A stretch of 64,000 nucleotides of DNA, from NCBI RefSeq assembly GCF_022682305.1, contig NZ_CP093528.1:2245501-2309500 (forward strand), read 5' to 3'. Shown here in pieces: positions 53,199-61,469 of this stretch (its first letter is position 1; every line of letters begins with the position of its first letter). Source of the DNA: Shinella zoogloeoides. Its GTDB lineage: Bacteria > Pseudomonadota > Alphaproteobacteria > Rhizobiales > Rhizobiaceae. Below the pieces are notes generated by a model. The model was not told the DNA's origin. It saw nothing but the letters and a program-made list of their open reading frames with translations, and did no database searches. The translations under genes and the position numbers were made by a program.

Positions 53199-53305
53199 AA
53201 CATTTCTCCACTGTTAGTTACGGGAAGCAGGGAGAAAACGGCAGCTTCCCCGTTTGGTTCCTGTCCAAATGGGGCAAGATCAAGGTTTTTCGGTGCAACG
53301 CAAAA

Positions 53306-53332
53306 GCACCCGGACGGAAACCCGCCGGGTGC
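53306..53332 (-). terminator. Hairpin terminator after cheW
   Basis: 8-bp arms (53306-53313 and 53325-53332) around an 11-nt loop, followed on the minus strand by TTTTGCG. It lies 28 bp downstream of the cheW stop. Confidence 0.65.
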
Positions 53333-53360
53333 CGAAACCTGCAATCCGTGCCGGATCGCC

Positions 53361-53825
53361 TCAGGCCGCCTGGGCGAGCTCGTCTGCGATGACCGTATCG
53401 AGGTTGAGGAAGCAGACCATCGACTTTTCCAGCGCGACGATGCCGCGGCAGAAGGCGCGCTGGGCTTCCGGGATGATTTCGGGCGCCGGCTGCAGGGCCT
53501 CGCTCTTGATGGTCATCATGTCGGAGACCTGCTCGACGAGAAGGCCGACCAGCTTGCCGGCGATATCCGTGACGATGATGGCGGAGCGCTCAGACGGTTC
53601 CGTCATCTTCATGCCGAGGCGGCAGGCCATGTCGATGACCGGGATAACCGCGCCGCGCAGGTTGATGAGGCCGAGCACGTAGGGCGGGGTGTGCGGCATC
53701 GGCGTCACCGGCGCCCAGCCGCGGATTTCGCGGATGGCCATGATGTCGATGCAGAATTCCTGCTCGCCCAGATGGAAGGAAACGATTTCGAGATAGGCGC
53801 CGGACTGCTTGATGGCGTTGGACAT
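53361..53825 (-). CDS. cheW: Chemotaxis adaptor CheW
   Basis: The 154-aa protein couples chemoreceptors to the CheA kinase. The motifs are FHLGEQEFCIDIMAIREIRG, PPYVLGLINLRGAVIPVIDM and VGLLVEQVSDMMTI, the full CheW beta-barrel pattern. It stands alone here, away from a che operon, as is usual for extra cheW copies in rhizobia. ATG 53825 is used, with AGAGGT upstream; a longer frame to 53903 lacks conserved-looking residues. Confidence 0.93.
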   Translation of the reverse strand: MSNAIKQSGAYLEIVSFHLGEQEFCIDIMAIREIRGWAPVTPMPHTPPYVLGLINLRGAVIPVIDMACRLGMKMTEPSERSAIIVTDIAGKLVGLLVEQVSDMMTIKSEALQPAPEIIPEAQRAFCRGIVALEKSMVCFLNLDTVIADELAQAA

Positions 53826-54082
53826 GGACAAGACCTCTTCCCCACGGGGAGCGAACTGTTTGAGATGCGCAGCCCGCCGTTGCCGGCGTGCGGCGGACAT
53901 CATGTCCTCAAGCCTTCAGGCCTATTGCGCGCTACCGACAAGGTGGCAAAGAGAGATTAAGCAATGCCTAAGAATTGCGCGCCGAAGCCGGCGTTTCGGT
54001 CTATTTCGGCCGACGGCCCACCCGCGGAAGCTTGACGTAGCGGCAGTTTGAGAACCGCCCTCGCCATGCTATGCTCCCCGGC

Positions 54083-54241
54083 ATGGACAAGACCGCCCGC
54101 CGATATACCGTGTTGCCGCTGGCGCTCATCGCGCTCGGCCTCGGCGTCATGGCCGCCACCGCCGCCTTCGCGGGATGGCTGGAGCATGGGACGGCGATCT
54201 TCCTCAGCCTTGCCGAATCCGGCATGTCCTGGTGTTTCTGA
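54083..54241 (+). CDS. Small membrane protein, 52 aa, upstream of the SCO gene
   Basis: The 53-codon frame starts MDKTARRYTVLPLALIALG and has one hydrophobic segment (about 10-33) and a polar end (LAESGMSWCF). The layout, a basic N-terminus before a single helix, is typical of a real inner-membrane peptide, and codon use is like that of the neighbouring genes. A GGCATGG context without a strong Shine-Dalgarno sequence is a weakness. It lies 128 bp before the SCO gene on the same strand, so a link with respiratory-chain assembly is possible but not shown. Confidence 0.5.
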   Translation: MDKTARRYTVLPLALIALGLGVMAATAAFAGWLEHGTAIFLSLAESGMSWCF

Positions 54242-54369
54242 TCACGATTGCGAGAGCACGCCGCCTTGTCCGTCCTTGCGGCAATTGGCGCGTTTGCGCG
54301 GTGTCCGGCAAGGGACTATGAAACCTGGCAAGCGGCACCAAGCCTCTCCCGTTTCTTCGAAGGATCGCC

Positions 54370-54969
54370 ATGAAGACCCTGCGCCTCGTACTCTGGATCG
54401 CCGTCGCGCTCGTCGCGGCCCTGCTCGGCTGGCTGACGCTGGAAATGACCCGGACCAAGGAACAGGTCGCGAGCGGCCCGTTCGGCGTGCCCTTCGAACT
54501 CGTCGCGCAGGACGGCAAGCCGATCACCGAGAAGGCCTTCACCGGCAAGCCCTCCGCCCTCTTCTTCGGCTTCACCCATTGCCCGGAAGTGTGCCCGACG
54601 ACCCTCTTCGAACTCGACGGCTGGCTTTCCAAGGTCGATCCGGACGGCTCGAAGCTCCAGGCCTATTTCGTGACCGTCGACCCCGAGCGCGACACGCCGG
54701 AGCTCGTCGGCCAGTATGTCGGCAATGTCTCCAAGCGCATCACCGGCATTTCCGGCGATCCGGCCAAGGTGCTGGAGATGGCGAAGGGCTTCCGCGTCTA
54801 TTACCGCAAGGTGCCGCTCGACGAGGCCAAGCCCGACGGCGACTACACGATGGACCATACCGCCTCCGTCTACCTGCTCGATGCGAACGGCCGCTTCACC
54901 GGCACCATCGCCTATGGCGAAAATCCCGAGGTCGCGGAGCAGAAGCTCGCCAACCTGATCAAGCGGTAA
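54370..54969 (+). CDS. SCO1/SenC family copper chaperone
   Basis: The 199-aa protein is membrane-anchored by an N-terminal helix (LVLWIAVALVAALLGWLTL) with a periplasmic thioredoxin fold. The copper site is complete: CPEVCP at 71-76 and the distal His in MDHTASVYLL. It delivers copper to the CuA centre of cytochrome oxidase or keeps its cysteines reduced. The start ATG 54370 lacks a strong Shine-Dalgarno sequence, but the anchor begins directly. Confidence 0.92.
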   Translation: MKTLRLVLWIAVALVAALLGWLTLEMTRTKEQVASGPFGVPFELVAQDGKPITEKAFTGKPSALFFGFTHCPEVCPTTLFELDGWLSKVDPDGSKLQAYFVTVDPERDTPELVGQYVGNVSKRITGISGDPAKVLEMAKGFRVYYRKVPLDEAKPDGDYTMDHTASVYLLDANGRFTGTIAYGENPEVAEQKLANLIKR

Positions 54970-55033
54970 GATCGGCCTTTGCCCTCGGCTTTCGGACATG
55001 CTAGGCGGACCTGAAACAACAGGAAGCCGACCC

Positions 55034-55915
55034 GTGAGCGAAATCCGCCTCTACATCTCCACCACCGAAAGGAAAGCGGACGTCGCGCTTTCGCTGATGA
55101 CCGACGCCTTCGAGGAAGAGGGCTACGCCATCGCGACGATGGAGATCGACGAGAAGAACGATATCTGGGAAGCCTCCGTCTACATGTTCCGGCCGGACGA
55201 GGCGGAAATCCACCAGCGCTTCGCCGCCCTGCTCGAAAACGATTTCCCCGGCGTCGAGATTCAGCGCGAGGAACTGCCGGACATCGACTGGATCGCCAAG
55301 TCGCTGGAAGGCCTGAAGCCCGTGCGGGCCGGCCGCTTCGTCGTGCACGGCTCGCATGACCGGGGCACCCCGCGCGCCGGCGAGATCGGCATCGAGATCG
55401 ATGCCGGCCAGGCCTTCGGCACCGGCCATCACGGCACGACCGCCGGCTGCCTCGAAGTCATCTTCAACGTGATGCGCGCCCGCAAGGTCAAGCGCGTGCT
55501 CGACCTCGGCACAGGCAGCGGCGTGCTCGCCATCGCCGCGCGCAAGCTGGCGCCCGTTCAGGTGCTCGCCACCGACATCGACCCCGTCGCCACCCGCGTC
55601 GCCCGTGAGAACGTGCGCCTCAACGGCATCGCCTCGGGCATCGCGCTGGAAACCGCCCCCGGCTTCCACTCCACCGCCTTCGGCCGCCACGGCCCCTTCG
55701 ACCTCATCATCGCCAATATCCTAGCCCGCCCGCTGATGCGCATGGCCCCGCAGCTTGCCGCCCAGCTCGCCCCGAACGGCGACGTCATCCTGTCGGGCAT
55801 CCTCGCCTCGCAGCGCTGGAAGGTGCTCGCCGCCTATAACGGCGCGGGCCTGCGCCATGTGAAGACCATCTGGCGCGAGGGCTGGGTGACGATCCACCTC
55901 GACAACCGTCGCTGA
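55034..55915 (+). CDS. prmA: Ribosomal protein L11 methyltransferase
   Basis: The 293-aa enzyme methylates lysines of ribosomal protein L11 using S-adenosylmethionine. It has an N-terminal L11-recognition domain, then GQAFGTGHHGTTAGCLEV and the SAM-binding motif VLDLGTGSGVLAIAARKLA, and the substrate motif IIANILARPL. GTG 55034 is chosen because the protein then starts SEIRLYIST, as in relatives, and AGGAAG lies upstream; an ATG at 54998 would add 12 odd residues. Confidence 0.93.
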   Translation: MSEIRLYISTTERKADVALSLMTDAFEEEGYAIATMEIDEKNDIWEASVYMFRPDEAEIHQRFAALLENDFPGVEIQREELPDIDWIAKSLEGLKPVRAGRFVVHGSHDRGTPRAGEIGIEIDAGQAFGTGHHGTTAGCLEVIFNVMRARKVKRVLDLGTGSGVLAIAARKLAPVQVLATDIDPVATRVARENVRLNGIASGIALETAPGFHSTAFGRHGPFDLIIANILARPLMRMAPQLAAQLAPNGDVILSGILASQRWKVLAAYNGAGLRHVKTIWREGWVTIHLDNRR

Positions 55916-55967
55916 GCCACCCGCGGCGGAGTGCTTCGCACGCCGCCGCCTCGTCACCGGAATCAAG

Positions 55968-56124
55968 GCAAAAGAAAAGGCGGTGCCAGAGGCACCGCCT
56001 ATGGGCCGGCGAACCGACCTGCCCGCGAGCTTGAGGAGGAGGAGTGCTCAAGCGGGCCTATGCGTTCCGAGCGCCTTCCCGGAGGAGGGAGGAGGAGTGA
56101 CCGGCAAGACGCCTGATCGGAACA
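55968..56124 (-). ncRNA. Candidate cuckoo/alpha-r14-type small RNA with anti-Shine-Dalgarno loops
   Basis: On the minus strand this stretch folds into three hairpins. Hairpin 1 pairs 56101-56108 with 56075-56082 (one mismatch) and exposes a loop TCACTCCTCCTCCCTCCT. Hairpin 2 pairs 56047-56053 with 56029-56035 and exposes CACTCCTCCTC. The third is a terminator: perfect 10-bp stem 55978-55987/55991-56000, 3-nt loop, followed by TTTTCTTTTG. CCUCCUCC-type loops are the hallmark of the rhizobial cuckoo (alpha-r14, NfeR1-like) RNAs, which block ribosome sites of transporter mRNAs. A CATATA near 56,131 could be the -10. The 5' end is approximate. Confidence 0.72.
55978..56000 (-). terminator. Rho-independent terminator of the small RNA
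   Basis: A perfect 10-bp GC-rich stem with a 3-nt loop, followed on the minus strand by TTTTCTTTT. On the plus strand it lacks a T-run, so it serves minus-strand transcription, although it may also slow read-through from prmA. Confidence 0.85.
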
Positions 56125-56370
56125 CCTAGCTATATGCGTTACGAAGGACTGGAGGAACTTTCGCTTCGTTTCGCTTGAAGCGCGTTTCAAGTTCGCTTCG
56201 TTGGAGCTGCTTATAATCTATAAAAAAAATAGAAATAGCCCCTTTTGACGAATGGGTGCCATGCGCCAGGCGCATAAGTCCAATATGATACCTCTTACAG
56301 TCCTGTTTTCCCGCCTTTGACGCACGATATCGATGGGCTAGATTGCGGGCACGATTCATAGCCCTACCGG

Positions 56371-58215
56371 ATGTCTCCCATGTTCCAGAGTTTCGACGTC
56401 ACCTCCACGCCCCAGTTCGGCCGCGAGCGGGCCGACGCCCTGCGCGCCACCTTCGATGCGCTCGGCATCGACGGCTTCCTCGTGCCGCGGGCGGACGAAT
56501 ATCAGGGAGAATACGTGCCGGCCTCCGCCGAGCGTCTTTCCTGGCTGACGGGCTTCACCGGCTCGGCCGGCGTCGCGCTGGTCATGCGCGGCAAGGCCGT
56601 GGTCTTCGTCGACGGCCGCTACGTCACGCAGCTTGCTGAACAGGTGGACGGCAGCGTCTATACCGGCGGCGACCTCGTCGGCGAACCGCCGCATCTCTGG
56701 CTGCAGCACCACGCACCGAAGGGTTTCCGTCTCGGTATCGACCCGTGGCTGCATACGGGCGCGGAAGTGCGCCGGCTGGAAAAGGCGCTGGCCGGCCTCG
56801 GCGGCGCGCTCGTCTTCCTGCCCTATAACCCGCTCGACAAGGCCTGGACGGGCCGCCCGAGCGAGCCGCTCGGTCGTGTCGCCATCCAGGCCATCGAGCA
56901 TGCCGGCGAACTCGCCAGGGACAAGCTCGTGACGATGGCCGAGGCGACGGCGAAGGCCGGCGCGGATGCGCTCGCCGTCACCGACCCCTCCTCCATCGCG
57001 TGGATCTTCAACATCCGCGGCAGCGACGTGCCGCACACGCCCCATCCGCTGGCCCGCGCCATCATTCCGGCAAGCGGCCGCCCGCAGCTCTTCCTAGACA
57101 AGCGCAAGACCGGCATCGAGCAGGAAGCCTACCTCACCCAGCTCGCCGACCTCGTGCCCCCCTCGCAGTTCGACGAGGCCATCGCGGCACTGGCGGCCGC
57201 AGGCAAGCGCATCCTCATCGATCCCGATCAGGCGCCCTTCGCGCTGGCCGAGATCGTGCGCGCCAAGGGCGGCACGCTGGTGGAGGCCGTCGATCCGGCC
57301 CGCCTGCCCCGCGCCTGCAAGAACAAGGTCGAACTCGAAGGCTCCGCCCGCGCCCATCTGCAGGACGGCGCGGCGATGGTCGAATTCCTCGCCTGGCTGG
57401 ACGGCACCACACCCGGCACGGTGACGGAGATCGCCGCGACAAAGAAGCTGGAGGACGTGCGCCGCAGCGTCGGCGAGCGCCAGCAGAACCCGCTCAAGGA
57501 CGTTTCCTTCGACACGATCGCCGGCGCCGGCGCCCATGCCGCCATCATGCATTACCGCGTGACGACGGCCACCGATGCCGCAATCGAACCGGGCACGATG
57601 TTCCTCATCGATTCCGGCGCACAATATATCAACGGCACGACGGACATCACGCGCACGGTCGCCATCGGCGCGGTGCCGGAGGAGCAGAAGCGCTTCTTCA
57701 CGCTGGTCCTGAAGGGCATGATCGCCATCAGCCTCGCCCGTTTCCCGAAGGGCACGCGCGGCTGCGATCTCGATCCCCTCGCCCGCATTTCACTCTGGAA
57801 GGCCGGCGCGGATTTCGCCCACGGCACCGGCCATGGCGTCGGCTCGTATCTTTCGGTGCATGAGGGTCCGCAGCGCATCTCGCGGCTTTCGACGCAGGAG
57901 CTGCTTGCCGGCATGATCCTCTCGAACGAGCCGGGTTACTATCGCCCCGGCAGCTTCGGCATCCGCATCGAAAATCTTGTCCATGTGCTGCCGGCCGCGC
58001 CCGTTCCGGGCGGCGACATTAACATGCTCGGCTTCGAGACGCTGACCTTCTGCCCCATCGACCGCCGGCTCGTCCTGCCCGCCCTGATGACGGACGAGGA
58101 ACTGGACTGGCTCAATGCCTACCACGCGGAAACGCGTGAAAAGCTCCTGCCGCTCCTGTCGGACGACGCGACGAAGGCCTGGCTGGAAAAGGCGACGGCC
58201 TCTATCAGCCGATGA
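56371..58215 (+). CDS. Aminopeptidase P family protein (M24 metallopeptidase)
   Basis: The 614-aa cytosolic enzyme should remove N-terminal residues before proline. It is of the long APP1 type with two creatinase-like N-domains (LRATFDALGIDGFLVPRADE; SIAWIFNIRGSD) and a C-terminal pita-bread catalytic domain. Metal ligands are visible as LIDSGAQYINGTTDITRT (two Asp), FAHGTGHGVGSYLSVHEGP (His), LSNEPGYYRPG (Glu) and FGIRIENL (Glu). The start ATG 56371 is the first in frame and a downstream ATG (56380) is possible. Its 3' end overlaps the convergent azlD by 11 bp. Confidence 0.93.
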   Translation: MSPMFQSFDVTSTPQFGRERADALRATFDALGIDGFLVPRADEYQGEYVPASAERLSWLTGFTGSAGVALVMRGKAVVFVDGRYVTQLAEQVDGSVYTGGDLVGEPPHLWLQHHAPKGFRLGIDPWLHTGAEVRRLEKALAGLGGALVFLPYNPLDKAWTGRPSEPLGRVAIQAIEHAGELARDKLVTMAEATAKAGADALAVTDPSSIAWIFNIRGSDVPHTPHPLARAIIPASGRPQLFLDKRKTGIEQEAYLTQLADLVPPSQFDEAIAALAAAGKRILIDPDQAPFALAEIVRAKGGTLVEAVDPARLPRACKNKVELEGSARAHLQDGAAMVEFLAWLDGTTPGTVTEIAATKKLEDVRRSVGERQQNPLKDVSFDTIAGAGAHAAIMHYRVTTATDAAIEPGTMFLIDSGAQYINGTTDITRTVAIGAVPEEQKRFFTLVLKGMIAISLARFPKGTRGCDLDPLARISLWKAGADFAHGTGHGVGSYLSVHEGPQRISRLSTQELLAGMILSNEPGYYRPGSFGIRIENLVHVLPAAPVPGGDINMLGFETLTFCPIDRRLVLPALMTDEELDWLNAYHAETREKLLPLLSDDATKAWLEKATASISR

Positions 58216-58525
58216 TGAAGTAACGCAGGATCATCACGACGATCCAGCCGACCGCCAGCATCGGCAGCAGCGCTAGCCGCATGCCGGCAAGAAGCGCGAC
58301 GGCCATCGTCAGGCTCACGTCCCACCCGCCCGTCACGGCGGCCGGAGCCACCAGCGTTGTGAGCACGGCCGCCGGAACGGCGTTCAGCGCCGCTTCGGCG
58401 CGCGGCGGAATGCGCTTCATGCGCGTGATGAAGATATAGCCGCCGACGCGTGTCAGATAGGTCGCGATGGCCCCTGCCGCGATGATCAGCAGCGTCTGGG
58501 CATGAAACAGCGTGTCCATAGTCAC
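58205..58525 (-). CDS. azlD: AzlD family branched-chain amino-acid exporter small subunit
   Basis: This 106-aa membrane protein has four hydrophobic segments (LLIIAAGAIATYLTRVGGYI first; LLPMLAVGWIVVMILRYFII last). It pairs with AzlC to export branched-chain amino acids. The start overlaps the azlC stop by 4 bp (ATGA). The stop overlaps the convergent aminopeptidase gene by 11 bp, so no terminator separates them. Confidence 0.9.
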   Translation of the reverse strand: MTMDTLFHAQTLLIIAAGAIATYLTRVGGYIFITRMKRIPPRAEAALNAVPAAVLTTLVAPAAVTGGWDVSLTMAVALLAGMRLALLPMLAVGWIVVMILRYFIIG

Positions 58526-59256
58526 GCCTCCCCTTCAATGACGTCGCCGATGGGCGCTTCGGCTTCCTTGGCATCGAGCGGCAAAAGCGCGGCGACGGCG
58601 ATGCCGGCAAGCGCGCCCAGGCTGACATGCCAGGGCGAGCCGACGAAATGCAGCGCGAGGATCGAGCCAGCCCCGGACGCGATCACCACCGGCAGCCAGT
58701 TCGCCCGGCTACGGAAGCCGAGCACGAGGCCCATGAAGTAGATCGGCAGCAGCACGTCGATGCCGATGGAGCGGGGATCGCCGATCAGGTTGCCGAGAAA
58801 GCCGCCGACCACCGTGAGGCAGAGCCAGGGCACGTAGACGCTAAGGCCGAGCACCATGGACCAGATATAGGTGACGCGGATACCCGCATCGCCCCGCCGC
58901 TCGGTCTCGGCGAATTGCGGGTCGGTCAAAAGGAACAGCGACGTCGCCTTCTCGAAGAAGGTGAGATGGCGGATATGCGGCGCGATGGCCGCCGAATAGA
59001 GCACATGGCGGAAATTCACCGCGAAGATCGACAGCACCACCAGCCAGGGCGCGACATTGTGGTTGAACAGCTCGACACCGACGAGCTGGCTTGCACCGGC
59101 ATAGAGCGTCGCGCTCATCAGCGCGGCCTCGGCGATCGTCAGGCCATTGTCGATGGCGACGGCGCCGAACAGGACGGCGAAGGGCGCAGCGGCGATGGCG
59201 ACGGCAATGCCGCGCCGGAAGGCGTCGCGGATTTCTTCTTTGGTGGCGGGGGTCAT
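58522..59256 (-). CDS. azlC: AzlC family branched-chain amino-acid exporter large subunit
   Basis: The 244-aa protein has about seven or eight membrane spans and the family marks GIAVAIAAAPFAVLFGAVAI, LYAGASQLVGVELF, NFRHVLYSAAIAPHI and LTDPQFAE. ATG 59256 is chosen over a frame start at 59331 because the family N-terminus (ATKEEIRDAFRRGI) begins here; AGAGAAAGACCC precedes it. It forms a two-gene operon with azlD. Confidence 0.92.
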   Translation of the reverse strand: MTPATKEEIRDAFRRGIAVAIAAAPFAVLFGAVAIDNGLTIAEAALMSATLYAGASQLVGVELFNHNVAPWLVVLSIFAVNFRHVLYSAAIAPHIRHLTFFEKATSLFLLTDPQFAETERRGDAGIRVTYIWSMVLGLSVYVPWLCLTVVGGFLGNLIGDPRSIGIDVLLPIYFMGLVLGFRSRANWLPVVIASGAGSILALHFVGSPWHVSLGALAGIAVAALLPLDAKEAEAPIGDVIEGEA

Positions 59257-59392
59257 GGGTCTTTCTCTTCGAATGGCAAAGCCATAGAGCAGCCAAGACC
59301 GACCGGCAAACCAATATGGCTGATGAACCATTCAGCAGGATTGATCGATCAGCGCGTTGGGGCAACCGTTGCTGATGGATGCTGCCCCTCCT

Positions 59393-59470
59393 CCGTCATC
59401 CTCGGGCTTGTCCCGAGGATCTGCTACGTTGGATGTGGGTGGATCCTCGGGACAAGCCCGAGGATGACGG
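59393..59470. repeat. 78-bp nested palindromic repeat element
   Basis: Two perfect 29-bp arms (59393-59421 and 59442-59470) flank a 20-bp centre. Each arm is itself a hairpin: ATCCTCGGG, CTTGT, CCCGAGGAT. Elements of this type recur between genes in rhizobial genomes. It lies between divergent-ended neighbours: upstream of azlC and downstream of panB. On the minus strand it may also serve as the panB terminator. Confidence 0.85.
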
Positions 59471-59493
59471 AAGCGGACTTGGAGGCTTGCAGT

Positions 59494-60318
59494 TCAGCTC
59501 TTCTTGAGCTGGAACGTATGCTCCGGCCCGGGGAAGCTGCGGGCCTTCACCTCTTCCGCATAGGTCGCGAACGCCTCGCTCATGATGGGCGCGATATTGG
59601 CGAAGTGCTTGACGAAGCGGGGCTTGAAATCCGTGAAGATGCCGAGCACGTCATCCACCACCAGCACCTGCCCGTCGCAGGCCGGCGAGGCGCCGATGCC
59701 GATGGTCGGGACCTTGACGTTGCCGGTGATCTCGCGCGCCAGCGGCTCGACCGTGCCCTCGATGACGATGGCGAAGGCGCCGGCCTCATCGATGGCGGCC
59801 GCGTCCTTGCGGATCTTCTCGACTTCCTTGTCGTTGCGGCCGAGCGAGCGGTAGCCGCCCGTCGTGTTGATGAGCTGCGGCATCAGGCCGACATGGCCAA
59901 GCACCGGAATGCCGCGCTGGGTGAGGAAATGCACCGTCTCGGCCATCTCCGCCCCGCCCTCCAGCTTGACGGCCGAACAGCCGGTTTCCTTCAGCACCCG
60001 GGCGGCCGTCGCGAAGGCCTGCTCCTTGGACTGCTGGTAGGAGCCGAACGGCAGGTCGATGACGACGCAGGCGTTGGACGAGCCGCGCATGACGGCCTGG
60101 CCATGGGCGATCATCATCTCGACAGTCACACCCACGGTGGAATCGAGACCGTAGAGCACCATGCCGAGGCTGTCGCCGACCAGCATGAAATCGACATGCG
60201 GGTCCATGAGCTTGGCGACCGGCGTCGTATAGGCGGTCAGGCTGACGATGGGACGCTCACCCTTGAGGGCCTTGATGTCGGCGGGAGCCAGACGACGCTT
60301 GGCGGTGTGTACGCTCAT
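59494..60318 (-). CDS. panB: 3-methyl-2-oxobutanoate hydroxymethyltransferase
   Basis: The 274-aa enzyme transfers a hydroxymethyl group from methylene-THF to ketoisovalerate in pantothenate synthesis. It begins with [20 protein letters not shown] and has the metal/substrate motifs [38 protein letters not shown] and GHVGLMPQ. It lies 1 bp behind panC on the same strand, so both form an operon. The ATG at 60318 overlaps nothing. Confidence 0.96.
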   Translation of the reverse strand: MSVHTAKRRLAPADIKALKGERPIVSLTAYTTPVAKLMDPHVDFMLVGDSLGMVLYGLDSTVGVTVEMMIAHGQAVMRGSSNACVVIDLPFGSYQQSKEQAFATAARVLKETGCSAVKLEGGAEMAETVHFLTQRGIPVLGHVGLMPQLINTTGGYRSLGRNDKEVEKIRKDAAAIDEAGAFAIVIEGTVEPLAREITGNVKVPTIGIGASPACDGQVLVVDDVLGIFTDFKPRFVKHFANIAPIMSEAFATYAEEVKARSFPGPEHTFQLKKS

Positions 60319-60319
60319 G

Positions 60320-61189
60320 TCACGCTACCTTTTTTGCATTTTGCGGGCCAAGAACCCTGTTATCGAGGAGCTTCGTGCCCCCAAAGCGCACGAAAAGCAA
60401 CAAAAGAACCGGCCGGGCGCCGACCGTGTCGATTTCGGCCAGCGTTTCGGGATCGCGCACGGCGACCACTTCCGGCCTCGCCAGCGGCTCGGAGCGGATG
60501 AAGGCGGCAACACCTTCCTCCAGCGCGCGCGCATCCGTCTCGCCCACCGCGATCAGCCGCTCGGCCTCTTCCAGCGCGCGCGGCACGATGGCGGCGGCGG
60601 CGCGTTCCTCGGCGGAGAGATAGACATTGCGCGACGAGCAAGCCAGTCCGTCCACCTCGCGCACGGTCGGCACGCCGATCACCTCTATGGGCTGGGCGAG
60701 ATCGAGGACCATGCGGCGGATAATGGTGAGCTGCTGGAAATCCTTCTCGCCGAAATAGGCGCGGTCGGGACCGGCAATGTTGAAGAGCTTGGTGACGACG
60801 GTCGCCACGCCGGCGAAATGGCCGGGACGCACCGAGCCTTCCAGCTCCACGCCGAGCTTCGGCACGTCGACCACCGTTTCCATCGGCCGCGGATACATGT
60901 CCTCGACGCCGGGCGCGAAGAGATAGTGCACGCCCGCCGCCTCCAGCATCGCCTGATCGCGGGCAAGGTCGCGCGGATAGCGCGCAAGATCCTCGTTGGC
61001 GCCGAACTGCAGCGGATTGACGAAGATGGTGGCGACGACGATGTCGTTGTCGGCGAGCGCCCTGCGGGCAAGCTCCATATGGCCGACATGAAGATAGCCC
61101 ATGGTGGGAACGAGGCCGATCGTGCGACCGTCCAGCCTGTGCGGCGCGAGAGCCGCGCGCAAATCCGCGATGGTGGTGAAGGTCTGCAT
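60320..61189 (-). CDS. panC: Pantothenate synthetase
   Basis: The 289-aa ATP-dependent ligase joins pantoate and beta-alanine. Motifs: [19 protein letters not shown] (nucleotide site, HxGH), [29 protein letters not shown] and the KMSKS-like [12 protein letters not shown]. The loop usually reading MGALHEGH reads MGYLHVGH here. ATG 61189 (MQTFTT) has the strong AAGGAGG at 7 nt; ATG 61195 would be only 1 nt from it. It is the first gene of panCB. Confidence 0.95.
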   Translation of the reverse strand: MQTFTTIADLRAALAPHRLDGRTIGLVPTMGYLHVGHMELARRALADNDIVVATIFVNPLQFGANEDLARYPRDLARDQAMLEAAGVHYLFAPGVEDMYPRPMETVVDVPKLGVELEGSVRPGHFAGVATVVTKLFNIAGPDRAYFGEKDFQQLTIIRRMVLDLAQPIEVIGVPTVREVDGLACSSRNVYLSAEERAAAAIVPRALEEAERLIAVGETDARALEEGVAAFIRSEPLARPEVVAVRDPETLAEIDTVGARPVLLLLFVRFGGTKLLDNRVLGPQNAKKVA

Positions 61190-61255
61190 CGCCATTCCTC
61201 CTTGCTCTCGCCCTCTCCCGTGGGCGATGCCGCCCGCATGCCTTCTCGGGAGCAT

Positions 61256-61469
61256 TTCCGGGGGTGGCGTTTTCTATCTTGTGCAGCGCAAAAAGACAAT
61301 CGGCAAAGACTTTTGCCCCTTATAGCTTAAGCTGCTGGGCAGCTTTGCGTTTTGCGCACTGTACATTTGCGGCAATGACCAGTAGAGAGCGCGCACACAC
61401 GCTCGTCATTCACGGGCTTGAGAGTGCGGCGCAAGATCGCCGCTGAACCCGAATTCCGAAAGACCCCAC
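61256..61469 (+). promoter_or_regulatory. Structured leader of the DEAD-box helicase gene
   Basis: The 214-bp gap between panC and the helicase gene contains two short inverted repeats: GGCAAAGACTTTTGCC near 61,301-61,317, and a perfect 7-bp stem AAGCTGC/GCAGCTT with a 3-nt loop at 61,329-61,345. Helicases of the CsdA/DeaD group often have long regulated leaders, so these may be such elements, but a promoter for the divergent panC must also lie here. Confidence 0.35.

Noticed and set aside
56126..56359. 77-codon minus-strand frame upstream of the candidate small RNA
   Set aside because: No ribosome site, unconserved-looking composition, and overlap with the leader of the aminopeptidase gene.
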